From assembly GCA_009731375.1 (NCBI GenBank), contig BJOX01000270.1, positions 33,699-61,703 on the forward strand: a stretch of 28,005 bases of DNA, written 5' to 3'. Below, in pieces: positions 11,025 through 28,005 of the stretch; the first letter of the stretch is position 1, and every line of letters begins with the position of its first letter. Position numbers and translations under genes: made by a program. Source of the stretch: Paulinella micropora (Eukaryota; Cercozoa; Imbricatea; Euglyphida). The notes beneath the pieces were generated by a model that was not told the DNA's origin, did no database searches, and saw only the letters and a list, made by a program, of their open reading frames with translations.

Positions 11025-11208
11025 AAAAAAAAATTNNNNNNNNNNCCTCATATGGTGAAATGCAATCAAAAATGGCAAACGGACCCAGTCCGGCCACTCG
11101 TCCCCAAAAACTGACGTCCGAAACCGGTTTTTGTGCCTTGGTGGCACCGAGTGTGGGCTCAAACCGGCTCACTTTGGCAAATATGCCATATTTTTTTTTC
11201 TGAGACAT
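10520..11208 (-). CDS. Candidate further exons upstream of the methyltransferase gene
   Basis: Minus-strand coding-like segments include 10520-10830, with VWKFALKPKVATSYQY and WHVQVWVNDTNQDEAADF, and 10830-10900, with HYITYKWWVTPEMKLIVSEL. The frame between them shifts by one base near 10830. A third segment, 11048-11160, lies beyond a poly-A/T run and a 10 N gap. A 35 nt palindrome-bearing intron (GTCTCA to CCAAAG) may end at 11169. These could be 5' exons of the methyltransferase gene or a separate gene in front of it. The protein is not recognised. Confidence 0.4.
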
Positions 11209-11353
11209 TTGAAAGTGATTTTTTATCTTTTTTTCCTGACGGATTTGTTTGAAAAGGTTCCGATGTCGGAATATGCCATATTTCTGTTTTCCGACAACCC
11301 TTGTAAAACCATTCTCGCCACTTCTGTTTTTTTTGACAATGTTAGGTTCTTAG

Positions 11354-14811
<3,458 letters not shown>

Positions 14812-15536
14812 TGCACGTTGTTTTTTGGTTTACTTTGACAGCTTTGATGATGGTTGTTCCGGTCTCGGTTCAGATTTAAGGTTTTCGGGCATTCTTTAGC
14901 TTTGTTCATTGTTGCCAATCGGTCATCGCTACAAGTTTTTGTAATCATTAAACTTCAAAAATATGACATATTTTTGTTTCATGGAAATGCATGCTTCGGA
15001 TTTCTGTGTTTGTCCCATGGGAAGGGTTCGCTTTCCGTTTTCGCAGCACCTCACCGGTTAGCTTTTACAACTTGACCGGTTTCCAAGCTACCCTTCTTCA
15101 ATCTTGACTCACGAGTTCCTGCACAAACAACCCTGTCATGCTTTTCGTCCCTTCATTTCTTCTTTCCAGTCGTTGTTTGTAGTCAGGTTTTTTTTTCCAG
15201 CACGAGTTGAAACTTGAAAAATATGGCATATTTTCTTCTTGTGAACATGGGCATGTTTTCATTTATTACAAAAATGATATTTTACCCCTCCGGAGGGGTA
15301 AATGAAGCCGTACGTTGGCAGGTCCAAGAAGGAAGAAAAAATATGCCTCAGCTGGTAGATGGTGGCGAAGAGAGAGAAAGAGAGAGCGCGTGAGAGAGAA
15401 AGGGAGAGGGAAGGAAAAAGATCGGCGAACAGTGTGGGACTCGGGTTCATTTTCCGCAAAAAAGAAAAGGAACCCCCTACCTCACTAAACGATTTTTTAT
15501 ATACCACTACCAGACTAGGGAAAGTTTCAAAAACTT
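14812..15536. other. Intergenic, palindrome copies only
   Basis: After the stop at 14811 no further gene is supported. Palindrome copies lie at 14957 and 15217, a CCCCTCCGGAGGGG inverted repeat at about 15285-15298, and a GA tract at 15366-15411. Confidence 0.5.
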
Positions 15537-15990
15537 ATTTTTTTTCACCACTTAGAATTTTAATCATTAGTGTATTAAACTTGTAGTAAACTCAATAATA
15601 AACTGAAACAGAGTAGAATTTTTTTTCACCACTTAGAATTTTAATCATTAGTGTATTGAATTTGTAGTAAACTCAATAACAAACTGAAACAGAGTACAAA
15701 GGAGAGCAAACAGAGGTAAAATATTTATTAATCAACGCAAAAGCAATATCAAATAAAACAATTTTTTTTCACCACTTAGAATTTTAATTATTAGTGTGTT
15801 GTGTAGTAAACTCAAAAATAAAATGAGACAGAGAAGAAAGGAGAGTAAAACAGAAGTAAAATATAGGCTAATCAAACAAAAGCAATAGCAAAGAAAACAA
15901 ACAGACGCATTTTTTTTTTCACCACTTAGAATTTTAATCATTAGTGTGTTGAACTTGTAGTAAACTCAAAAATAAAATGAGACAGATTTT
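15537..15990. repeat. Tandem repeat with four copies
   Basis: The unit TTTTTTTTCACCACTTAGAA, continuing into ATTTTAAT(C/T)ATTAGTGT and TAGTAAACTC, starts at about 15538, 15619, 15762 and 15911. Spacings between equivalent CACC positions are 81, 143 and 150. The longer units add an AAAGGAGAG...CAATA segment missing from the first. Confidence 0.9.
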
Positions 15991-17700
15991 TTTTTTTAAT
16001 TTTTTTTTTAATCATTATTATTTTTTATAACAGTGCGGCTCGTTTTTTCCAAGTAGAATTCATAGTGAAAAGAAGTTATATTTACGCAAAAAAGACATGC
16101 AGGCCCGTCCAAAAAGGTTGTTTGCGCAAAAAAGACAGGCCGGCCCGTCTAAAATATTCTTTCCTTAATCTTTCAGGCCGGCACCGGCGCTAAAAAAGTG
16201 AGTAGATTTCAGTGAAGTGATGACAGACAGACGGACACACATTGTTATATATGATATACTTTTAGAAATCCGGTACCAAAAAAATTGGTGTGAAAAACAG
16301 TTCAAAGAAAACGACACGTGAGTTTCCAGCCCTGCGCAAATTTTGGTGTTTTATGCCATGTACGTAGTGGTCCGCCGGTGGCGGCCCCTGCGCAAATTTT
16401 GAATAGTGGCCGGATGCCTTCAAAAATGCAGTTTTTTCAGGCTTTTCGTAAAGACAGACCCTCTACACATCAAGTTTCCTATAGTTGACGCGCCATCCAT
16501 CTAATCCATCCAAAAGTGGTAGTTGACGTGTCAGTCTAGCTAGTCTAGTCCTAGTACTAGTAGTCAGTTTGAAAACTGAGAAACTTTGAAGCTAGTGAAT
16601 GTAGTTTTAATTTTTTTTTTTTAAAGAAGTTGACTTACTACCTAGACTAACACTACTAGCACAGTAGCACTAGTAATGTAGCGGCTAGTGTAGTACTTCT
16701 AGTACTAGTAGTACCCGTGACAGTCTTACCACTTTTTGAATTAAAACTTCTTTCAAATTTGACCGTGACTAGTTTGACTAGTTTGACGACTGCAAATTTT
16801 GCAGTTTTGGTTCTAGTGGTTCAGAAATCAGTTCTATACTTACTTCAAAACTCACTGTGACTTATCATGATCACGATTCAACAGCTGGTTCCATGACCAC
16901 CTATATTGTATCATGTGTATCAAATCTAGAATGTGTGTGGATGAAGGTTTGCTGGCAGTAATTTTCTTATCCTGCTGCTCAATTTCTCAACAATTCTTGA
17001 GTGTCAGGCTGCTCAATTCCTGCACAATTAGATAGGGAAAAGGAAGTTTGGACGTAACAATGCAGGATTCAAAAAAGCGTAACGTGAAAAAGCGATTACG
17101 AACTAACGAACACCGTGATACGAAAAAAAAAAATCAATTGTGTACGCGGAAAAAAACTAAAAATAAATAAATAAATAAATAAGCTAGGGAGGTATATGCC
17201 CTGCGGGCCCGCCGGAAAAAAAAAAAAAAACCCTAACCCAACACACTTATATTAATAATTAAAATTCTATTAATAAGTTCAGGAAAAAAAAAAAAAAAAA
17301 AAAAAAAAAAAAGCACAGCCTGTTTAAGGTCATGCAGAGACCATAGTATATATTACTAGTAATATTAATCAGTGACTATGGCCGGTGGTCAGCTTTTCAC
17401 TCAAACTGACTCATTGACATCAAGTAAGTATTCTGGTATTAATAGAAAGCGCCTGCGTAAACGTTTTTACATTATCCCATAATTGAGTGTTAAACACTGT
17501 GAATAAGAAGGTATGCAGTAAGAAAGAAGTTGAACACGAAAGCCTGCACCATGGCTGGGAGAAAATAATCAGAAAATGAGAGACTGATACATCACAAGAA
17601 AAAGAAAAACAAAGTGTAACAATACATATATACTCATCGAAGCCTTCATGACGGTCGATCATTACACATCATGACCAGTGTCGTTATTGCACAGGATACT
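15991..17700. other. Non-coding, short direct repeats and CTAG island
   Basis: No gene is supported. Direct repeats: CGCAAAAAAGACA with GGCCCGTC at 16084-16110 and 16124-16150 (period 40), and CCTGCGCAAATTTTG at 16331 and 16387 (period 56). A CTAG/ACTAGTA-rich island spans 16535-16760. Poly-A runs lie at 17216-17230 and 17284-17312. Most of 17320-17700 would be downstream of the protease gene, probably including its 3' UTR. Confidence 0.5.
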
Positions 17701-22624
<4,924 letters not shown>

Positions 22625-22639
22625 GACCTGAAAATCAGA

Positions 22640-23560
22640 GCACAAGTACAAGTTAGGAAACTTTTGAACTCATAATTCAATATTTCAATCATCTAAGCTT
22701 ACTGTGTCAATCGTACATCTAACTTGCTGCCGCAATTCTCGCCCAGAGGGATATGAGTGAGGGATCTTTAAGTCACAGGGGTGTCCCGACTAGTCGAACA
22801 AGGTTTTTGATGTGCCATTTGTCAGACCTCACTACATTCGTCCACCGTGCTACAGCCTTCATCAAGGCGCTGCAGATTGTCTGAGACAATCACATAATCC
22901 CCACTTGTTCTACTAGAGCTCTGCAGCACTGTGTTTTGGAATTTGAGGTCAAACAAATAGCTTCTAAGAGAAGCGCCCACTCGTGTTTGTCAGAGTGCCC
23001 ACTTCCAGTCTCTTACCCACCTCCTTTCTTTCTTTCACTGTCAAGATATGATTTAGAAACCACATGGATCTGATTTCAATAGATTGAGCAGCGCCCACCA
23101 CACGTTCTATAACTTCTCTCATGGACATTTTGATAGACACAAATGACCTGACTCCGAACGAAAACTTTCTCTGAATTGTCAAAACCTTTGCTTGAAACTA
23201 TTCATTTCTTTATTTATTTTCACAACAAAGTGGCAGAAGCTCGAAAGAAGGGAGGAAAAAAGCATGAAAAATGTGTTGTCCACACCACCATTCAAAACAA
23301 GCCCATTCTGGTTGGATGGTCGTTAGATTCCCGATTTCATTTTTTTCAAAACTGCCCTGCCCGGCCGAGACATTTCAAGTTCCAATGAGCATTTTTACAT
23401 GTATTCTAGTACAGTAGTATTACTAGTACAGTAGTACCACTAGTACTAGTTTTTTGTGATTCCTAGTTTAACATGTTTTTTTTTTTTTGTTGCTTTTTTA
23501 CTACATTTTTCATAATAGCTTATCTAGTAACGGACCAGAAAATCACCGTACAATGGCGCG
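22640..23560 (-). other. Unassigned region upstream of the protease gene
   Basis: It should contain the protease promoter and a 5' UTR exon. On the minus strand an open stretch at 23182-22964 (FVSIKMSMREVIERVVGA, then AQSIEIRSMWFLNH) and a second near 22890-22830 (DYVIVSDNLQRLDEG) look coding. They do not join into a recognisable gene, and TAG and TGA codons separate them. A decayed gene is the simplest reading. A CTAG/AGTAC-rich island lies at 23400-23456. Confidence 0.35.
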
Positions 23561-23566
23561 ACCTAG

Positions 23567-24339
<773 letters not shown>

Positions 24340-24535
24340 CCGTGGGTGGTTTAGTGTTCTTCTTGTAGTATTCTTTATTGTATTGCTTTATCTTGTCTTT
24401 GTTCTCTCTACGCTGTTGCCTTTTTCTTTGTGCTATTCTTTCCTTATTCCGTGCATAATATTCTCTATTATACCTTTGCATTCTTAACCAAGCAAAAGTG
24501 TCATCGTATTTTCGTTCCATGTGAGTACTGGGCAT
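24340..24535 (-). CDS. Basic repeat-rich protein of giant-virus type, partial
   Basis: From the ATG at 24535 the frame runs 65 residues into the gap, so the C-terminus is missing. The protein is highly charged, with the repeating pattern YNREYYARNKERIAQRKR and later KIKQYNKEYYKKN. Proteins with tandem YN-EYY-KNKE-I segments are common, functionally unassigned members of large algal DNA virus and polinton-like virus gene sets. The pattern suggests a coiled coil or nucleic-acid binding, but that is inference. It is divergent from the pseudogene at 25049. Confidence 0.6.
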
Positions 24536-24635
24536 GTTGTTTTAATATTATTGACCTTGACTTTAACATGATATTGACCATTAATATGTATGAGCACGGG
24601 AGAGAGAGTTTTTATAAAATACCGCTTCCTACATA

Positions 24636-24660
24636 GTGTCCAATCCCCCACGTTGGACAC
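24636..24660. repeat. Inverted repeat GTGTCCAA/TTGGACAC
   Basis: Perfect 8 bp arms at 24636-24643 and 24653-24660 separated by 9 nt. One more GTGTCCAA occurs near 24763. It may be a terminator, a binding site or part of an element end. Confidence 0.75.
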
Positions 24661-24878
24661 GGCCGACTTGACCCTTAAGACCTTGGCCACTTTTTATTAT
24701 GTTTTTTAAAGGATTTTATATGTTATTATTCTTACTATTAATACTTTTTTTACTTGTCCATGGTGTCCAACCTTATATATACTTTTTAAAAAATTTTCCA
24801 AGGGGNNNNNNNNNNAAAAAAAATTTCCAAGGGGTCGGGGTCTCTCTACTATACAATATAAAAGTTTCTGCTCCCAAT

Positions 24879-24961
24879 GCCAAAAGGGCGGACAGGGGAC
24901 AGGAAGATGAATTTTAATAAATCTCCCTCTGCTCTCTCTCTCAGTCGTCCGCCCTTTAGCC
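24879..24961. repeat. Inverted repeat AAAGGGCGGAC/GTCCGCCCTTT
   Basis: Perfect 11 bp arms at 24883-24893 and 24947-24957, with two further matching positions outside, enclose 53 nt. It lies in the divergent intergenic space of the virus-like segment. A 10 N gap at 24806-24815 just upstream is flanked on both sides by nearly the same phrase ending TTTCCAAGGGG, suggesting an unmerged overlap, not missing sequence. Confidence 0.75.
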
Positions 24962-25048
24962 AACGTGTGGTGATGGAAATCCAGTGGAAATCTAATGATT
25001 AAACAATTTTGATTTAAATAATTAAATCATTATGACTATATATATAAC

Positions 25049-25327
25049 ATGCCGAGACAAAAGAAATACACCAAGGAAGAAAGGGAGATATGCGAACATT
25101 TCGAATATAAATCTTCTTGTAAAGTTTGTTGTGGTAGGAGAGGTATATGCGAACATGATATGGTGATATCTCGTTGTAAAGAATGTGGTGGGCGCAATAT
25201 GTGTGAACATAAGTGAATAAAATTTACTTGCAAAAAGTGTTGGGGTAGTGGTCTATGTGAACATGTCAAATATTATCCTTCTTGAAAAGAATGTAATATA
25301 GCAAAAGGTAATAGATTTATTGGTTAA
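25049..25327 (+). pseudogene. CEH-repeat zinc-binding protein, interrupted by two TGA codons
   Basis: Frame 25049-25327 (TAA) contains tandem units of 18-19 residues with the pattern CxxC...CEH, for example CKECGGRNMCEH and CKKCWGSGLCEH. Such tandem Cys/His repeats are widespread in large DNA viruses of algae and in some algal genomes, and probably bind zinc. Two in-frame TGA codons break it, at 25214 (after EHK) and at 25283, exactly where the first Cys of the next CxxC is expected. Each is one substitution from a sense codon. The neighbouring recombinase uses TGG for all its Trp and has no internal TGA, so reassignment is unlikely and decay is favoured. The first 55 residues could still be made. 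Confidence 0.7.
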
Positions 25328-25369
25328 TTTTGTTAATAAAAAATATAAACTTGTCGTATATATACAAAG

Positions 25370-26704
25370 ATGTGGAGTGAGAAGGATAGAAAGTTTGTTA
25401 GGCAGTTGAAAGTAGTAGACACTGATCATAAAATTTATAATGTTGTGTCTGACTATTTTGAAATTAATGCTAAGCCGTCAATGGCTTTTCATAAAGCCAT
25501 AATTACATTATTTAGTAATCCAACAACTGAGAAAGAAGCACTTGAAGCCTTAAAAGTTATTTACCCCAAGTATGTCTTAATATATCCGAATTTGCAATCA
25601 AGACGACAACGAATATCTGAAGTTAGAATGAAGGCAATTAAACCAAATCAAAGTGAAAAAGTTTATGAAATGTCTAAACTAGATAAATACTTCAATTTGA
25701 ACGAAGATGAAAGAATTGAAATCGTAGAAGGATACAAGAAAGATGTGAAGCAAAAGAATGAAGAAAAAATACAAATAGATGTGCGGGATGTGATGGCGAA
25801 AATGAACGATATGATTATGAGCAATGATGTGTATTTGAAACTGCTTGCATTAATGATAGCAACTGGTGCCCGCCCTGTAGAGATATTTGATAAAAATACA
25901 TATGAACTGGTGCCCGATAAGCCGAGTTGGTTAAGAGTGAATAATCTAGCGAAGAAGCGAGAGGGACAAGAAAAGAATTGGACAGAAAGGCCAGTTATTC
26001 TTTTTACTCCCGCTTTTGTAATTGAAAAGGTAAATTCAATTAGAAACTATTTTAGAAAAAAGAAAGCGGTTATCATTAACAAAGAAGGGGTGCTTGATAA
26101 ACAAAAGAACAATGAATTGAACAAACGAATAATTAAAATCTTTCCGTGGCTGGCGGATTATAAACAAAGGTCTTCAATGCTGAGAAAGTTGTATGCAAGT
26201 TTATCTTATTCTAATTTTGCCAATCCAAAGTTGGAGAACTATAACACATGGGTAAGCAATGTGCTGGGGCACGGCGATATGATGACAAGTTTTTCGTATT
26301 CGTGGGTAAATGTGGCCGACCCTGAGGAGATTAAAGCAGAAGGGATTAAAACAGAACTTGAAGAGTTAAGAAGAAAGATAGATTTATATCTGAATTTAAC
26401 TAATGTTAGTGAAAACGGAGAAGAAGAAAGCAAATATGAACCATTAGGAAAGAGAGCGAGCCGTGCAGATAAACTTGAATTATTGGAAAAAATATGGAAC
26501 GATTACGAAGGGCAGATGACAAATACTAAACTACGACAATTAAGCGGGATAGGAGCAGTGCTCGTCAATGAGTTTGTAAAGCAGAAGAAGGAAAAGCCAG
26601 AAGAAGAGAAACATGTAAATCTCCGACATGTCGGAGATAGAGATAAGGAAGGAAAACAACCATTAAGAAGAAGTGCTAGAATTAAAAATAAGGCTAATAC
26701 TTAA
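25370..26704 (+). CDS. Tyrosine recombinase, possible protelomerase (telomere resolvase) type
   Basis: 444 residues from ATG to TAA with no introns. The C-terminal catalytic half shows the expected constellation in order: Arg168 in ATGARPVEI, Lys195/196 in NLAKKREG, Arg272 in LRKLYASLSY, His301 in VLGHGD and Tyr310 nine residues later in TSFSYSWV. The arrangement and the RxLYA context resemble protelomerases (hairpin telomere resolvases), but ordinary integrases share the His-to-Tyr spacing, so only the superfamily is firm. The position three before Arg272 is Ser, not the usual His or Lys. Residues about 380-405 (NTKLRQLSGIGAVLVNEFV) look like a helix-turn-helix, and the tail is basic. It would cut and rejoin DNA for integration or for closing linear ends. 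It overlaps the convergent gene by 11 bases. Confidence 0.82.
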   Translation: MWSEKDRKFVRQLKVVDTDHKIYNVVSDYFEINAKPSMAFHKAIITLFSNPTTEKEALEALKVIYPKYVLIYPNLQSRRQRISEVRMKAIKPNQSEKVYEMSKLDKYFNLNEDERIEIVEGYKKDVKQKNEEKIQIDVRDVMAKMNDMIMSNDVYLKLLALMIATGARPVEIFDKNTYELVPDKPSWLRVNNLAKKREGQEKNWTERPVILFTPAFVIEKVNSIRNYFRKKKAVIINKEGVLDKQKNNELNKRIIKIFPWLADYKQRSSMLRKLYASLSYSNFANPKLENYNTWVSNVLGHGDMMTSFSYSWVNVADPEEIKAEGIKTELEELRRKIDLYLNLTNVSENGEEESKYEPLGKRASRADKLELLEKIWNDYEGQMTNTKLRQLSGIGAVLVNEFVKQKKEKPEEEKHVNLRHVGDRDKEGKQPLRRSARIKNKANT

Positions 26705-26969
26705 CAACGACTAAAGGGGGCTCTCCATATTTTAGTCTAAGATTAGACTCTCGTCTGTAGCATTTAATGGAGCAGATTGTGAAAAACTCAATACTATCTA
26801 CACCATAGAAATTGCCTGCTATAATCGGAGGATGCGACCGGAATGTGCGAGACAAGCCACATATATTACAAAATTCTTCTCCATATTTCGTCAGGGGCAT
26901 TTCTGCATAAACAAATGTTCTTATGTGGCCAACGATATCCGCGGGCAATTCGTGTATTATTATTGACAT
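26694..26969 (-). CDS. Small F-box-like / zinc-ribbon protein
   Basis: 91 residues. The N-terminus ELPADIVGHIRTFVYAEMP matches the short F-box-like LPxDI(V/I)xHI pattern common in proteins of large DNA viruses. CNICG and CSIKC form a plausible four-cysteine zinc site across the middle. It may recruit a target to host ubiquitin machinery, but this is inference from the motif. It ends 11 bases inside the recombinase gene on the opposite strand and starts 73 bases from the divergent virion-like gene. Confidence 0.6.
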   Translation of the reverse strand: MSIIIHELPADIVGHIRTFVYAEMPLTKYGEEFCNICGLSRTFRSHPPIIAGNFYGVDSIEFFTICSIKCYRRESNLRLKYGEPPLVVVKY

Positions 26970-27042
26970 GATTTATATAAATATCTTATAATATAAGATT
27001 AGTCTATTTTTGAAAAAAAAGACTTACATATTATGATATAGA
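26970..27042. promoter_or_regulatory. Divergent AT-rich promoter region
   Basis: Only 73 bases separate the start codons of the small F-box-like gene (minus) and the virion-like gene (plus). It is very AT-rich, with TATAATATAAG and TTTTTGAAAAAAAA blocks. A shared bidirectional promoter is inferred from the layout; no defined viral promoter motif was identified. Confidence 0.4.
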
Positions 27043-28005
27043 ATGAACCTTTTTGGTCAAAGCACGAGCACTCCATCGTCATCATCTACATCGTCATCAT
27101 CTTCTTTATCAATAGATAATATTAAAGACGCATTACCTACAACAGCCTTCGGAGAATTGAGAACGGCCACTTTATCGCCAGTATTGCAAAATGTATTTAC
27201 ATATGGTATCAATACTCGTTTCTTTGACAAAACAGAAACAAACGGCGGGGTGGTATCAACTGCTAATTCAATGGCGGTTTTGACTACATCGGCCTCAGGT
27301 AATTCAACCGCACAGATTACGACTATTGAAAGAGCAAAATATAGAAGTGGCATGGGCTTGGTTGCTAGATTTTCCGCATTATTTCCGTCATCTATCGCGG
27401 CAGATGCTTTCAATTGCGATATCGGCATAGGCACACCAGCAGACAATTTATGTTTTAGACAATCAAGTTTGGGAATGTCCATTGTAAGAACGGCGGGGAG
27501 TGTTGAAAATGTGGTTAGTCAATATGCGTGGAATGTTGATAAATGTAATAATACGGGAAACTTCCCCGCGATTGATTTTACTAAATTGAACGTGTTTGAA
27601 ATAGTCCTCCAATATCTGGGTGGCGGTCAGATTACATTCAAAGTTGAAAACCCGCGAACTGGCCGAATGGAAGTAATTCATGCGATTAAATACGCGAACA
27701 CTGCTACCACTCCATCATTGGATCAGGCGGCATTTGCTGTTTATGCAAAAGCATATTCATCAAGCCTTCAATCCGTTGTAATGAAAACGGCGAGCATGTT
27801 TTTGGCAGTTGAAGGGAATATTGATCGGACTATTGCTATAACTAACTCGTATGATGCTGTCAAAACTATAGGAGCAACTGAGAATGCCATATTTACCATT
27901 AGAAACCGCGCCACATTCAACAGCAAAACAAACTATAACATAATATATTTTGAGAATTTATGTGTCAGCAATACAGATACTAAAACATGTATTGTGAGAA
28001 TTATT
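27043..28005 (+). CDS. Virion-surface-like protein, 3' truncated by window end
   Basis: An open frame of 321 codons from ATG to the window edge without a stop. A Ser/Thr-rich N-terminus (residues 7-23) precedes a beta-rich region. The successive landmarks YRSGMGLVARFSALF (100-114), GIGTPADNLCF (128-138), NVFEIVLQYLGGGQITF (183-199), VENPRTG (201-207) and IHAIKYANT (212-220) match, from memory, a widespread family of structural or surface proteins in algal large DNA viruses and related smaller viruses. It probably sits on the particle surface. It has no internal stop and looks intact as far as visible. The family assignment cannot be confirmed without a search. Confidence 0.65.
   Translation, partial: MNLFGQSTSTPSSSSTSSSSSLSIDNIKDALPTTAFGELRTATLSPVLQNVFTYGINTRFFDKTETNGGVVSTANSMAVLTTSASGNSTAQITTIERAKYRSGMGLVARFSALFPSSIAADAFNCDIGIGTPADNLCFRQSSLGMSIVRTAGSVENVVSQYAWNVDKCNNTGNFPAIDFTKLNVFEIVLQYLGGGQITFKVENPRTGRMEVIHAIKYANTATTPSLDQAAFAVYAKAYSSSLQSVVMKTASMFLAVEGNIDRTIAITNSYDAVKTIGATENAIFTIRNRATFNSKTNYNIIYFENLCVSNTDTKTCIVRII

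Noticed and set aside
17231-17239. CCCTAACCC resembling telomeric repeat
   Set aside because: A single copy next to poly-A; no array.
25049-28005. A non-standard genetic code with TGA as Trp or Cys in the virus-like segment
   Set aside because: The recombinase and virion-like genes use TGG and TGT/TGC normally and contain no internal TGA.

Overview
The window reads as nuclear DNA of a microbial eukaryote, most likely an alga or other protist. It has genes split by GT-AG introns, a secreted cathepsin with a protist-type cysteine-rich tail, a tRNA-derived SINE-like head and extremely abundant simple repeats. The species cannot be named from this sequence. Six runs of N interrupt it, at 6367-6376, 11036-11045, 12997-13006, 20767-20805, 23709-24339 and 24806-24815.

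Four regions can be separated. (1) 1-5300 is microsatellite-rich and holds a SINE-like head, a long hairpin, a roughly 455 bp tandem duplication, an isolated candidate exon on the plus strand, and the 3' end of a minus-strand gene whose last exon (3649-3786) is preceded by a 153 bp minisatellite carrying a possible repeated 24 nt mini-exon. (2) About 6600-15300 is a compact block with two divergent multi-exon genes. The minus-strand gene (10428-6789) joins a ParB-like region, a beta-class DNA N6-adenine methyltransferase and a C-terminal cysteine cluster. The plus-strand gene (about 11354-14811) is unrecognised but looks transposase-like. The block contains at least 14 copies of an AT-rich palindrome, core AAAAATATGNCATATTTTT, which I saw nowhere else in the window. 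Many copies form the middle of very short introns (36-44 nt). (3) 17701-22624 on the minus strand is a complete 14-exon, 389-residue papain-family (cathepsin L-like) protease. All exon phases agree and the catalytic Cys, His and Asn are present. Several of its introns hold decayed copies of the neighbouring exon edge mixed with microsatellites. (4) 24340-28005, beyond a (TA)n tract and a 631 bp gap, is AT-rich and virus-like: a tyrosine recombinase of possible protelomerase type, a broken CEH-repeat zinc protein, a basic KE(R/Y)-rich protein, an F-box/zinc small protein, and a virion-like protein running off the window.

The ParB-methyltransferase gene and its divergent partner may be the two genes of a mobile or endogenous element, since the palindromes stop at its edges. 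The virus-like part resembles polinton-like or large algal DNA virus gene content. It may be an integrated element or a scaffolding join, because the junction lies in unresolved sequence.
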